Below are positions 1 through 11,129 of a stretch of DNA of 64,000 nt, in pieces. The DNA is from Heterohyrax brucei (lineage: Eukaryota; Chordata; Mammalia; Hyracoidea; Procaviidae), in assembly GCA_028571685.1 (NCBI GenBank), contig CM053141.1, positions 50,218,333-50,282,332 of the forward strand. Reading direction: 5' to 3'. The notes below the pieces were generated by a model that did not search any database, had not been told where the DNA came from, and was given only the letters and a program-made list of their open reading frames with translations. Both the position numbers and the translations under genes were made by a program. How positions within the stretch are numbered: position 1 is the stretch's first letter; each line of letters begins with the position of its first letter.

Positions 1-560
1 ATTCATAATTTATTATGATTCATGTTGCCAAATGCCTTTGCATGTTCAATAAAATACAGGTAAACATCTTTCTGATATTTTCTGCATTTAGCAAGAATCC
101 ATCTGACATTAGCAGTGATACCCCTTGTTTCGCATCCTCTTCTGAATTCTGCTTAAATTACGGGCAGTTCCTTGTCATATTCTGCTGCAAGCATTTTTGA
201 ATTATCAGTAAAGTTTTACTTGTGTGCAACATTAATGATCTTTTTAGATTATTTTCGTAGTCTGTCAAATCACCTTTCTTTGAAATGGGCACCTGTATGG
301 ATCTCTTCTAGTTGGTTGGTTGCCCAGGTAACTGTCTTTCAAAATTCTTGGCATAGAAGTTAGTACTTCCAGCACAGGATCCATTTGTTATAACATCTCA
401 ATTAATATTGTTTCTGGAGCTTTTTTTTTCTTTCATTAGTGCTTTCAGGGCAGGCTAAGACTTCTTCTTTTAATACCGTTGGTTTTTGATCATATGCTAC
501 CTCCTGATTTTTGATTGTACCATCAACTAAAGCACGTGTTTCTAAGGCTATTTATCCCCC
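1..560 (-). mobile_element. RTE (BovB-like) LINE ORF fragment, antisense
   Basis: It aligns base by base with part of the RTE copy at 52700-53180 (for example AAATACAGGTAAACATCTTT, then ATCTGACATTAGCAGTGATA). It corresponds to the reverse-transcriptase part of the LINE read from the minus strand. Frames are broken and it runs off the window start. Fossil. Confidence 0.75.
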
Positions 561-929
561 TTGCAATGACACTATGAAAGCTTAGAGGAAGGAGAAGAAG
601 GGGCAGAGTGGTGACTCAACTGCAAGGGAGAAAGAAGAGAGCCTAAAGAAACAGAGAGATCTACTAATTGGGAAGAGAATGGTTAAACTTTTCTTTGTTC
701 GAGACCAGGAAGTGAACCGAAAAAGACTCACAGACCAAGCAGTCTCAGTCACTTTCAAGCTGCAATTCATAGTCCTGGGCACTTTGAATGCTCCTGAAAA
801 GGGAGTGATGCCTTAGAACCTACCTGGGGGATGGGGAACAGGAAAGGGAAGCCTCTCTACTTGACCAGAGAGAAATAGATTTTGTTGTGAGTGCACAGCT
901 GCTGATCTGCAGTCACTGTTACAAATTGT

Positions 930-1030
930 GCATACACCCACCCACCCACACACATATATACTTCATAGATAAGTACTTTAAAAAATATATATGTACCTTA
1001 AAGTATATACATATTTTAAAATATATACTT
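930..1030. repeat. Low-complexity CACCCA/TA-rich patch
   Basis: (CCCA)n followed by imperfect (TA)n and TATATACTTTAAAA-like repeats. The surrounding 560-2050 otherwise shows nothing recognisable; the 100-codon frame at 1436-1738 resembles no known family. Confidence 0.6.
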
Positions 1031-2057
1031 TCAAAAATTACATTGAAATTACCCCCTTTGACTAAATTGTAAGTAATTTCTTAAGAGTCTGAAGTAGTAG
1101 ACAGTTATAAAAACGCTCTGGAAACTTATCATCAAAGTACCTACCATTAAGTTGATACTAATGTACTTTCCCATTGTGAGCATCTTGCTTTGCTGCTTAT
1201 TTTTAACTGACTTGAAGTTTTTTAAACTGCTTCAGTTATTTTAAGAAAAATTAATTTTAGCTAACTTACATTGGTTTAAGTTTGAAGGAAATATAATGAA
1301 CAATGAGAGGAAAATCATTGTTTTTTCCCTATGTCAGACTGCAGATAAGTTTCCATAAAACTAAATGACTTCACTTGCAAAAGACATTTGATATTGAAAT
1401 ACAGCCATATGTTCTAAATATAACCGATTACTGCCATGTGCATAAGGGTAAGGAACACTGTGTTGTGTAAGTTAAAAGAACATTTGAAATATATGTTTGA
1501 ATTTCAGATAATTCATATTGCAGACATATACACATTCCAGGGACAGGAAAATAGGAAAATATATGGGATCCATGTTGCGGATATCATCAATCAGTTTAAC
1601 AGACACTTAAGCCATATTGAAATTTGGTCCTGCAGCCAAGAGTGTATTCAAATTCAGTATTCTCCCAGTGAGTCCTTGCTGGGAAGGAAGAAGCAGAGGC
1701 TACAAATAGGTAGAGATGAGGAAAACTCCCCAGTCTAATATTTAATGAAGCATCATTGTCGACGGTCTATTGAGGTCCACTTGTGGACGGTCAGTAGCCT
1801 CTCAGATGATAGGTATTTCAGCGGATTTGCTCTTTTCTGCCCTTCTCTGCTTGCAGACTTAGCATGCTCAGGTGGCCACCAAATGAATCAGAGGTTCCTA
1901 CTATAGCCTACAACTGGACCTTTCCTTCTTGCTCTATTTCTTATGCTTCCATATGTTTCCTTCTTTCTTTTTTACCTCACATCACTGGGAAAAAAAAGTC
2001 TGAAACACTTTGTATTCTTACAGTTAGTTGTAGGCAAGATAAGATAGCTGTTTGTTG

Positions 2058-2350
2058 TTAGTTGCCATTGAGTCAGCTCATGGTGACTTTACATATAACA
2101 GAACAAAACATTACCCAGCCCTGTGCCATTTCCATGATTTTGGCATGTTTGAGCCCACTGTTGAGGCCATTCTATCTGTCCATCTCATGGAGTGTTTGCC
2201 TTGCTTTTGCTGACCCTCTGCTATACCAAACATGTCCTTTTCCGGTAACTTTGTTTCTTCTAAGAATAATTTTTTCATTCTTTAGACAACATAATGTTGC
2301 TGTTAGTTGCCACTGAGTTGGCTCTGACTCTGGCGTCTTTATGAATAACG
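2058..2350 (-). mobile_element. RTE LINE 3'-end fragment, antisense
   Basis: Starts GTTGTTAGTTGCCATTGAGT, the complement of the RTE terminus, and continues with the CTGACCCTCTGCTATACCAA and ATGTCCTTTTCC motifs shared with 34740-34830 and 57840-57890. A second partial terminus begins near 2293. Confidence 0.7.
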
Positions 2351-2381
2351 TTGTGTAGACAACATAAATAAAACAAAAGAT

Positions 2382-2540
2382 CAAACCTGTGGCCATCAAG
2401 TTAATTCAGGCTCATAGCTATCCTGTATGACAGAGTAGAACTGCCCTACCAAGTTTCCAAGCAGCACCTGGCAAACTCATACTGCTGACCAAAATGTTAG
2501 CAGACACGCTTCTAACTACTATGCCACAGGATTTCCCCAG
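2382..2540 (-). repeat. AfroSINE, antisense
   Basis: Reverse of the standard body: GACAGAGTAGAACTGCCCTA, then a SINE A/B-box-derived part ending CTATGCCACAGGATTTCC. Full-length but diverged. Confidence 0.8.
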
Positions 2541-2578
2541 CAGGATAAATAGATAGTCTGTATTATACATCTTGTATA

Positions 2579-2735
2579 GGGAGACCTGGTGGGATAGTGG
2601 TTAGAAGCTTGGCTGCTCTTGGAAAAAGTCAGCAGTCCAAATTTATAACCTGCTCTTTAGAAACTCTATGGGGCAGTTCTACCCTGATCCTATCAGAGCT
2701 GTGTGAATTGGAATTTACTTGATAGGAGTGTTTTT
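2579..2735 (+). repeat. AfroSINE, sense
   Basis: Begins GGGAGACCTGGTGGGATAGT and contains GGGGCAGTTCTACCCTGATC. It ends near the following (TG)n patch at 2735-2766. Confidence 0.8.
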
Positions 2736-2834
2736 TTGTGTGTGTGTGTGGTGATGGTGGTGGTGTTTTTATATTGTACACAAGTGCTGATGGAATGATG
2801 GAATTATTCACAGAGTATATGTGGTGTCTCTGAC

Positions 2835-3015
2835 TAGTGCAATACTAGCCAAAAGGTCTGGTTGCTTGAATCTACCCATAGGCAACTTGTAGGGTACGTA
2901 TGAAAATCTACTTTTGAAAAGTAATTACTTAAAAACCATATGGTACAGTTCTACTCTGCATACATGAGATTGCCATGAGTCAGAATTGCCTCAATGACGA
3001 TAAACAACTACAAGA
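2835..3015 (+). repeat. AfroSINE, sense, diverged
   Basis: Contains AGCCAAAAGGTCTGGTTGCT and ends with a tail-like ATGAGTCAGAATTGCCTCAA followed by ACAACTACAA. Internal part poorly preserved. Confidence 0.65.
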
Positions 3016-3074
3016 GTGTATGGCTATGTTTTAAGAAGGATCTATCTAGAGAAAAAAAAAATCTCATTTATTTA

Positions 3075-3200
3075 CTACAAAAATATCTACTGAGGACCTG
3101 CTATGTCCCAGACACACTTCTAGTGCTGGAGAATTAGCTGTGATCAAGATAACTAACTCATATTTATATAAATTATATAATTATATAAATTATATATATA
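3075..3200. repeat. L2-like fragment then AT-rich palindromic patch
   Basis: CTGCTATGTCCCAGACACAC resembles the common L2/MIR-class TGTGCCAGGCACTG segment. It is followed at 3157-3200 by (TATA/AATT) repeats that can fold back. Confidence 0.45.
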
Positions 3201-3540
3201 GCAGATGTGACATACAGACATGATCATCAGTGGTAGCATTTCATTTACTTTGGCATAGAGTTTTGGAAGAGATAACAAAAATGCTGGTAACAGTGTCAAG
3301 GCCTAAAAAGATCTTGAACAAGGTAGTCATCTGACTTAAATAAGGTGGCAGTGAATGTGGAAAATGTAATATGGTTAATTTGCATTTCAGTGACAGTAAC
3401 TACAGAGTAAGGGCTATGGTTTGGTCACAGTTGGGTTGATAGAGTAACACACAAGTTGACAGTATGAAATGGATGTCAAGGCTCCCACGGCCCAACTCCT
3501 AGCTCAGACAATAAGAAATGTAGAGATGGGTGTTTCCAGG

Positions 3541-4118
3541 TGTGATGGCTAAGACTGCTTGTCTGCTTGGCTGGGAAGTGATACTCAGTATTTATACGTG
3601 ATCACCCTATGACAGAATTTGCTGTGGGTAGCCCATCAACCCAGTTGAAAATCAGTTTCCTTGGGCCAAATGCAAGTGGACATTCTGGATTTTGTCTGAT
3701 CTGCATCATGCAGATGCCTCCTGTTCTTTTGATTTCTGGTTCGTCAGACACGAGCTAGCAACTTGTCTGCCAATCTTGGGATTCTTTGATCTTCTCAGCA
3801 TGGGAGAAAGAGCCCTGCTCTCCAATTTGCCAATTTTCAGTTGGCTAGCCCCTGAGGCTACATGAATTAGGAGAAGCCTCATGGTCTTGCCTGCAGAGCT
3901 TGAGATTCATCAGTCTTCACAGCCCATGAACAAGAACTCTGCCTTTCAATCTGCCAATCTTGGGTTTACCAGCCTGTGAGGCTGCATGAAGCCTCTATCC
4001 TGATCCACAGACATGGGACATTCCAGCCTTTACAATTGTGTGATTTCCTGGCTATAAATCTCTCTTTATATTTTATGCTTTACTGGTTTTGCTTCTCCAG
4101 AGAACCCAGCTTAAGACA
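3541..4118 (+). mobile_element. Solo LTR, ERVL/MLT2-like
   Basis: Starts TGTGATGGCTAAGACTGC and ends AGAACCCAGCTTAAGACA, the TG...CA ends of the family whose mammalian members start TGTGATGGTTAA. It is flanked by a perfect 5-base target duplication CCAGG (3536-3540 and 4119-4123), as ERVL-class integration gives. Non-coding; no internal region remains, so it is a recombined solo LTR. Sister copies lie at 35396 and 57063. Confidence 0.85.
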
Positions 4119-4675
4119 CCAGGGTTGTTTAATTCAGCAGCATGAAAATATCATTAAGAGACTAAGTACATCTTTTCATTCTGTCATCCATTTCTATGAT
4201 GTCTCTACTCATCATTGCAAAGTGGCTGAAAAAAATTGCAAGGATTAGGTGTAGACACAACAATTTCTGAAGAAGAAATTGGAAAGTTTCATTTTACTAA
4301 GTGGGGAAAAAACATTTTTTAGAGGTCCCCAAAGAAATTAGCCCCAGTCTTCACTGACCAGGATTAGGTCACAGGCTCATTCCAAGCTAACACTGAGAAG
4401 TAGCTAGAATTACCACAGTTGGCTTAAGCTAATCATGATTCACCTCTGAAAACTGAGGGGAATATTACCTACCCAGAGTACATGGGAGGGTAAATGCCTG
4501 AACACAAAGTTCTTTCAGTTAGGAAGAAGAGAAAAAAAGGATGGTTGTTGGGCTAAAAAAGTATGCCCCCTGCCACAAAAAAGTCTGTGTTCTTCTAAGA
4601 AAGCAAAATTGAGTAGATAAGTAGAAGTCATAAGAACATCAATTTCAATTCAACATAATGAAAAAGTATTTTACA

Positions 4676-4838
4676 GTAGATACTCATTGCTGTCAAGTCC
4701 ATTCTGACTCATACCACCCTAGGAGATAGAGTAGAACTGTTCTGTAGGGTTTTCAAGGAGCAATTGGTGGATTCAAATTGCTGACCTTTTGGTTAGCAGC
4801 TATAGTTCACCATAGCTCTTAAGTAGCACCCCACCAGG
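4676..4838 (-). repeat. AfroSINE, antisense
   Basis: Contains CATTGCTGTCAAGTCCATTC, AGATAGAGTAGAACTGTTCT and CCTTTTGGTTAGCAGCTATA in reverse-SINE order. Sequence 4119-4675 before it shows nothing recognisable. Confidence 0.8.
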
Positions 4839-5149
4839 GAGACAGATTGATACATAGACGGGATTTTCTATACATTTCTAAACAGCCACTATGATGATAT
4901 TTTATGTGAATAATTCATGCCTTCTACATTTGCTCCCCAATTTTCTCTTCTTCCAATGAGCTATTTTCCTAAGTGCTGCTATGTCAGCTAACCTTGGTGG
5001 AGGTTAGAGGTAAGAATGGTGTGGCAGTGGCATTCGATCTCCTCCAACTTCATAAAGAGGGGAGAATCAAGACCAATAGCCCAACGCTAATTCTTACGAG
5101 GCAGAGGTCAGACATGCCCCTTCTCTCAGCCATTTTTACAAGTTGTAAC

Positions 5150-5870
5150 ACCAATCATCCTTCCCATGGCACTGTCTACTTTTCTGCTGGGTTTGATAAT
5201 TCATTGCCATGTTTTCAATAGACACACAGAACTCACAGACCATACTCATAGTTACGGGATTTACTAGGGAAGTTACAGGTTACAGTTCAAGGTTCAGAAG
5301 TGCTCAGAACACAGTTCCATCAGGGCAGCCTCCTCTCAGCCATGCCCGCAGGTACACTTCTCTGGCCCCAAGGCCTCTGGCCTGTTCAGGTAAGTGCTAC
5401 AAAGCTCTTTTAGCTTTGTCTATAGATTAAGGGCCCAAGGCTCCCCACTCTGCCAGTAAGACTTACACTCAGCTCTAGCTACCAGTTAGCAAATCTAGCT
5501 CTGCCAAATGCCTGGAGGCCTCCCATTCAAATGCACTCAGCAGTCTTACTCCATGGGCCAGGAGCCCAGTGCATTGTTTGTGACGGGTCTCTCCTGCTGC
5601 TGTTTCTCTGCCACTGCTTCTTGCTGTCTTCAGTGTTACAGCTCTCTCTCATGCTGTCTCCTGACTCTAGGAGCTTCTCAGTGCAGGGATTCCACATCCA
5701 AAGGACACTCTCTGTTCCTGGCTTTTCTTCCTTGGTGGTGGTAAGATCTTCTTCTTCCTGTCTCTGGGATGTCTCATGCTAAGCCTACCATGATGACAAA
5801 ACTAATTCTTTTGTTGGGGTTCCATAGATCTTATTTACCTAATCACTGTGGTGGGAGTTACAAGACCATA
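5150..5870 (-). mobile_element. LTR-element-like fragment (MaLR/ERVL type), tentative
   Basis: The CAGACCATACTCATAGTTAC part and the following CT-rich non-coding stretch resemble antisense LTR sequence of MaLR elements, with no intact ends or target duplication found. Overlapping 78- and 83-codon frames at 5508-5782 are Cys/Leu/Ser-rich translations of this stretch and are not genes. It could be another unclassified repeat. Confidence 0.35.
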
Positions 5871-6470
5871 TAGATATATGTTAAAAGAGCAACGTGTTCT
5901 GGGTAGGCATTCTTTACTAGCTCAGCTAAACTATGGTTTGGTTTTAGGAAGACTTCAGGGATATTTTGAGTGTTAGGTTTAACAGTTATCTCCAGGCAAA
6001 GTTTCAGGGGATCATTCACTTCTATGGCTCCGGAAAGACTGGATTCCATGATAGTTTGAAATTTGTTCTTCATTTTCCCCCTTTTGATCAGAATTCTTGT
6101 ATAGAATCATTGATCAAATGTTCACTAACTGCAACTGGGCACAATCCAGTTCTTCTAGTCTGTGGCAAAGGAGGTATATTAGCTATACATTGCTCATAAA
6201 GGCAATTAGCCATACATTCTGCTTCTTCCTGCTACTCGTGAATATCTTTCCTCTGTTGTTCCAGGCAAACAGAGACCAATTATTAATCTCAGATGGCCAC
6301 TTGTAAGCTTTAAGACCACAGGCATTAAGGAACAAACTAGCAAAGGAGAACATAAACACTAAACAGGCCAATTAACTCTGATGTGCCATGAAACCATGAC
6401 CTGCACCCTTCAAACCAAGGAACCGATTCTCATGAGATGTGTGGTTGCATATAAGCAGCCTCCGCAAATA
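5871..6470. other. Unclassified sequence
   Basis: No gene. The part around 6285-6420 (GGCCACTTGTAAGCTTTAAG, later ATGTGCCATGAAACCATGAC) vaguely resembles antisense L1 3'-end sequence such as 8150-8270. The rest is unassigned. Confidence 0.4.
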
Positions 6471-6489
6471 ATTTTATTTTGTCATTGCA

Positions 6490-6625
6490 TGTATATATAT
6501 GTGTGTGTGCGTGTATATATCTGTGTATATATATCTGTGTATATAGAGATTATATATATCCAACTCGACGGCACTTGGCTTGGCTGGCATATATATATAT
6601 ATATATATATACAGAGAGAGAGAGA
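6490..6625. repeat. Compound microsatellite (TA/TG/GA) split by a SINE tail
   Basis: (TATATG/TG/CTGTGTATATA)n at 6490-6559, then a 30-base AfroSINE tail (6560-6589: CAACTCGACGGCACTTGGCT and on), then (AT)n and (AG)n to 6625. Confidence 0.9.
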
Positions 6626-6631
6626 ATACAG

Positions 6632-6843
6632 TAAGGGAACCTCCCTAGGTGGTACAATTAGTTTACACTACTTACCTAAAGGTTGGTGATTTAGTTTGAT
6701 TCGCTCTGCAGTATAGCAGAAGAAAACACCTGGCAACCTGTTTCCATTAAGATTATAGCCAAGGAAATTCTATGGGGAAGTTCTGTTCTATAACACATGA
6801 GGTCACCACGAGACAGAATCCACTAAATGGCAACTAACAACAA
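6632..6843 (+). repeat. AfroSINE, sense, with extra internal segment
   Basis: Head AAGGGAACCTCCCTAGGTGG, middle GGGGAAGTTCTGTTCTATAA, tail AAATGGCAACTAACAACAAA. The tail is the RTE-type CTAACAACAA rather than TTGGC. Confidence 0.7.
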
Positions 6844-7574
6844 AAATCATTTATGTATATATGCAGAGAGGGAGGGGCACAGTGATATAAATAAGAACAC
6901 ATATAAATTAGGACTATTTCTGTCTTAAAGGCCCCAAACACTAGATGCCAACTATCATGTTTCCAAGTATAATGTCAGATTCCTATACAGGAATTGCAAA
7001 AGGGTTTATCAAAATCTCATACAAGACAGAGACAGAGAGTATGGAGAATCCTCCCTGACCTAACCTCATGGAAAGGGCAGGGTGGAACTGTATTCTCCTT
7101 CTCTCAGGCTAGGAAGATAAGCTTTGAATGGGTCCCCTGGAAGAGCTTGATATAAGTCCCCTGGAGCTTGGGGGACACAGTAGAGTGACATCTGACTCAC
7201 AACTTGAAACACAGAGTTGCCAGGGGCAGGCTAGCGTGTGTGGGAGAAGCTTTAAGTGAGAAAAAGCTGACCCTAGACCCTTCTGATGGCAGACATCCTA
7301 AAGCAGTCTGAGATGAGGGAAGTGGAAAGAGAAAACTTTAAATAAAGTTGATAGCATTTTTTTTTTCTTCCTCACGTTTTATTGCATTGAACATATAACT
7401 ACTGAAGTGGCTTTGTGATGAGAAGTGACTGGAGGACACTTTATTATCTAAAATCAACTAGACAAATGAGAATTTGCTATAAATTTTCCATGAGATACGG
7501 GAAAAAAATAGTTCTTCAGAACAGGTTTGAATAGTAGTAAGTAAAAAGAATGATGGCATTTTTACTTTATTTCT
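6844..7574. other. Unclassified intergenic sequence
   Basis: No gene or recognised repeat; only a GAGAGAG patch near 7030 and a T-run at 7356. Confidence 0.5.
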
Positions 7575-8990
7575 TTAAAAAAGTTTTTTTTAACTGTGCT
7601 TTCAGTGAAAATTTGTAATTCGTCAGTTTTTCATACAAGAACGTACACACTGTTATGTGACCCTAATTGCTCTCCGCAACAGCTCACTCCTCTCCACCCT
7701 GTATTTCTCATGACCATTCAACGGGCTTCTGTCCCCTTCTGCCTTCTCTTCTCACCCCCATACAGGAGCTGGCCATTTAGCCTCATGTTTCTACTTAAGC
7801 CAAGAAGTACACTCTTCCCCAGTGTCATTTTATGGTTGATAGTCTAGTTCTTTGAAGACGTGGCTCCACAGTTTGAGTTCTGGGCTAACAGAAATTTTGT
7901 GGGCCATATCTTCCATACAGCCTCCAGTCTCAGTCAGAACTTCAAAACCAGTCCTTCTACATGAATTTGAGCTTTGCATCCTGCTTTTCTCACACTCCAT
8001 CAAAGACTCCCTGTTGTGTTCCCTGTCAGGGTGGTCACTGGTGGTACCCAGGCACCATCTAGCTCCTGCAGTCTCAGGCTGATGATTTGTCTTTGATGTT
8101 CTTCATTTTCCTTTGCTCCAGGTGAGTTGGGACCCATAGGTGCACCTTAGGTTGCCACTTGCTAGCTTTTAAGACCCTAGATGGCTCTCCCAAAAGTGGG
8201 ATGCAGAACATTTTCTTTAAAAAACTTTGTTATGCCAATTGACCTAGATATCCCCTGAAACTATGTTCCCCAGACCCCTGCCCTTGCCCCCTCCCCTGCT
8301 ACTTTCTTTCAGGATGGTCGATATTTAGGAAGCCTCATAGCTTTCGGTCTGACATCTCTTCTATTATGTGCCTTCACTCCTTTCACTTAACCCAATTTGT
8401 ATCTACTATCTGATCTGTGAATACCCCTCTCCCTCCCTTCTTACCTCCCGGCCTGTAACCATCAAAGACTATTCTCTTCTGAGTTTAAACTTTTTTCTTG
8501 AGTTGTGATAATAGTGGTCTCATATAGTATTTGTCCTTTTGCAACTGACTAATTCCACTCAGTGTATCTTTCAGATTCTTCCATGTTGTGAGATCTTTAT
8601 CATTACATAGTATTGTATTGTGTACTAGTTATGGGCTACATCTGCTAACAAAAAGGTTGGCAGTTCAAATCCACCAAGTATTCCTTGGAAACCCTATGAG
8701 GCAGTTCTACTCTGCCCTATAGGGTTGCCATGAATTGGAGTCAACTTGGTGGCAGTGGGTTTGGTGATTTTGGTTTATCCAGGTATGCTAGTATCACTTA
8801 TTAAAGAGACTATCTTTTCCTCAGTTAATGGACTTTGGACCTTTGTCAAACATCAGCTGCTCAGAAGTGGGTGATTTATATGTCTGGATTCTCAGTTCTG
8901 TTCCTTTGCTGTATGTACCAGTTCCAAGCTGTTTGGACAACTGTAAAGATATAATAGGTTCTAAAATTAGTCAGTAGGAGGTCTCCCACT
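7575..8990 (-). mobile_element. L1 3' part, antisense, internally deleted
   Basis: A T-rich start (complement of the poly-A end) is followed by L1 3'-UTR complement shared with 25500-26400 (CTCCTCTCCACCCTGTATTT here, CCTCTCCACCCTGTACGTCC there). After the SINE at 8625-8778 it resumes with TTCCTCAGTTAATGGACTTT, which pairs with 27450 in the larger L1. ORF2 sequence between these parts (about 0.9 kb) is missing. Confidence 0.85.
8625..8778 (+). repeat. AfroSINE, sense, inserted in L1
   Basis: Well preserved: AAAAGGTTGGCAGTTCAAAT, GAGGCAGTTCTACTCTGCCC, then tail GTCAACTTGGTGGCAGTGGG with a GGTTT-type end. It lies between two pieces of the antisense L1. Confidence 0.85.
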
Positions 8991-9183
8991 TTGTCCTGCC
9001 ACTTGACTAACACTTTACTTATCAAGGGCATCTTGATATTTAACTTTTAAACAGCTCCTTTTGTGTATATATATACATGTAAACATACTTGTGTAGAAGT
9101 ATAAATTCTTCAGAAGAACTTACTAGAGACTGGTAACAATAGTTAGATCTGTTGAAGGAAAAGGAAGAATTAGGACTTAGGTA

Positions 9184-9337
9184 ACCTGCTGCCAGCTGAG
9201 CTGATTTTGACGCATAGTGACTCTACAAGACAAAGTAGAATTGCCTACGGGGTCTCCATGGAGCCACTAGTAAATTCAAATACCTGCCTTTTGGTTAGCA
9301 GCTAAGCGCTTAATGACTGTACCACCAGTGCTCCATG
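9184..9337 (-). repeat. AfroSINE, antisense
   Basis: GACAAAGTAGAATTGCCTAC and GCCTTTTGGTTAGCAGCTAA in reverse-SINE order. The flanks 8991-9183 and 9338-9700 show nothing recognisable. Confidence 0.8.
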
Positions 9338-9701
9338 ATTTAGCAGAAACATTTTTACTGTCCATCCTGTGGATTCTGAATTGTTGATCTGGAGTTCTAA
9401 TTATTTAAGAAAAATCAAGTTAAGAAGGGTACACTCAGACTTCTGCAATGGCTCCAATTGGTCTGTATAAAGATCAATGGTAAATATTGCAAATGTGCTT
9501 AAAAATAGCAAGGTCTGGCCAATGGGATGCCAAAAAAAGGAGCTAACCAAGGAGTTTGAGAAACATGTGTGGATTTCTTTGAAACCTATCATGGTATCGA
9601 CTTTTTAATCAAAATTATTTAAGCAAGTGCAAATTTTAATGGAGCTTCCCTTTCAGTTTCCTGTAGTTGAAATTGCCAGTTATGCCTGAGATCAACATGT
9701 A

Positions 9702-10248
9702 TGAGGTCTGACAATTTAGTCTGCAAAATTAACTGTTTTAAGTGCTAGATACTTCATCGGTGAATATCACTACAGTTACCTTTGAAGTACTCCCCTTGGG
9801 AAGCTATGCATCAGTGCCAGTGCCTATTCTACCCTTCAAAGCAATTTTTAAACTCTTTCTGAAATGGTCATTGCACACAGTAGCATGGAGGCAAGTTCAC
9901 AAACTTAATTGCATAGTTGTCTGCCAGTAAACAAATAACTGTATTGGAACACTCACCCTACTTACCTCATCTAGCTCCCAACAATTCTTTTCTTTACCTG
10001 AAGATAAAGGAAATATTGAAAGGAAGATATTTTGATGACATTCAGGACATCAAGGGTAATACAATGATAGCTCTGATGGCCATTTCAGAAAGAGTTCCAA
10101 AGCTGCTTTGAAAGGTGCACTAGGCACCGGTGTTGGTGCATAGCTTCCCAAGGGGAGTACTTGGAAGGAGACCATAGTGATATTCAGCAATGAGGTATGT
10201 AGCACTTTTGCTAGGCTAAGTTCATGAACTTAACTGGCAGTCCTCATG
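9702..10248 (+). mobile_element. Internally deleted mariner transposon with TA target site
   Basis: Terminal inverted repeats: left TGAGGTCTGACAATTTAG and right (complement) TGAGGACTGCCAGTTAAG, each beside a TA dinucleotide (9700-9701 and 10249-10250), the mariner target. The middle encodes the end of a mariner transposase at 9945-10111: EHSPYLPHLAPNN then KIKEILKGRYFDD. The family block is HPPYSPDLAPCD with the last catalytic Asp, which is Asn here, so it is dead. At 547 bases it is less than half of a full mariner (about 1.3 kb), so most of the gene is lost. Confidence 0.85.
9945..10111 (+). pseudogene. Mariner transposase C-terminal remnant
   Basis: About 55 codons matching the end of mariner transposase (LEHSPYLPHLAPNNSFLYLK, then GRYFDDIQDIK). 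In intact enzymes the third catalytic Asp lies right after LAP-C; here that position is Asn. It ends with a premature TGA. Translation start and the first two catalytic Asp are absent. Confidence 0.8.
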
Positions 10249-10489
10249 TATCACTCTCATTCCTGTCCATAGGTAGGAAAAATCTAGTTTCTATTTCCTT
10301 CTCAGAACTCAGTTTGAGATGCAAGACATTCTAGTAAGGACTTCAACAGACTGGACAGTTTTGTTCTTATACAAATATTCAACAGAACTGTTTGGATAAC
10401 CATCCAAGGGTGATGGAGAAATATATCCAACAGGGAAAATGAATAATTATACACTGTCATTGTAAAGAATTTCATTTTACTTGGATCTA

Positions 10490-11030
10490 CGATCAACACT
10501 CATGGAAACAGCAGTCTGGAAATCAAAAGAAGTATTTCATTGGTCAAATCTTCTACAAAAGACCTCTTTAAAGTGTAGGAAATCAAAGATGTCACTTTGA
10601 GGACTAAGGTATATCTGACCTAAGCCACGGTCTTTTCAGTCACCTCATATGCTTGTGAAAGCTGGATGATGACTAAGACAAGAGTTGATGCCTTTGAATT
10701 ACGGTGTTGGCAAAGAATATTGAATATACCATGGATTTCCAGAAGAATGAACAAGTCTGTCTTGAAGAAATACAGCTAGGATGCTCCTTGGAAGCAAGCA
10801 TAGTGACATGTCATCAGGAAGGACCAGTCCCTGGAGAAGAATATCATGCTTGGTAGAGGGTTGGGGTGAAATAAAAGAAGACCCTCAACCAGATGAATGG
10901 ACACAGTGGCTACAACAACTGGCTCAAACACGAGTACGAGGATGGCACGGGACCAGGCAGTGTTTTGCTCTGTTGTACACAGGGTCACTATAACTCAGAA
11001 CTGACTCAGTGGCACCTAACAACAACTATA
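10490..11030 (+). mobile_element. RTE LINE 3' end, sense
   Basis: Sense-strand RTE sequence: translations such as FELRCWQRILNIPWISRR (frame broken), then the terminus AGAACTGACTCAGTGGCACC followed by TAACAACAAC. It gives the reference for the LINE 3' tail that AfroSINE tails resemble. The 70-codon frames on both strands here are not genes. Confidence 0.8.
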
Positions 11031-11129
11031 GATATTACTTCACTAGAACCTGTTTCTGAATAAGATATTGACCACCACTGACCAAGTGACAACTTAACAT
11101 TCTACTTCAGCCACACACTGGCTTCCCTG

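Noticed and set aside
1436-1738. 100-codon + frame with a repeated AD-I motif
   Set aside because: No similarity to any family I know, no splice or promoter context, and surrounding sequence is ordinary AT-rich intergenic DNA.
5508-5782. Overlapping Cys/Leu-rich small frames, considered as a secreted peptide gene
   Set aside because: CT-rich LTR-like sequence gives such translations by chance; two frames are equally open and neither has a convincing start or family match.
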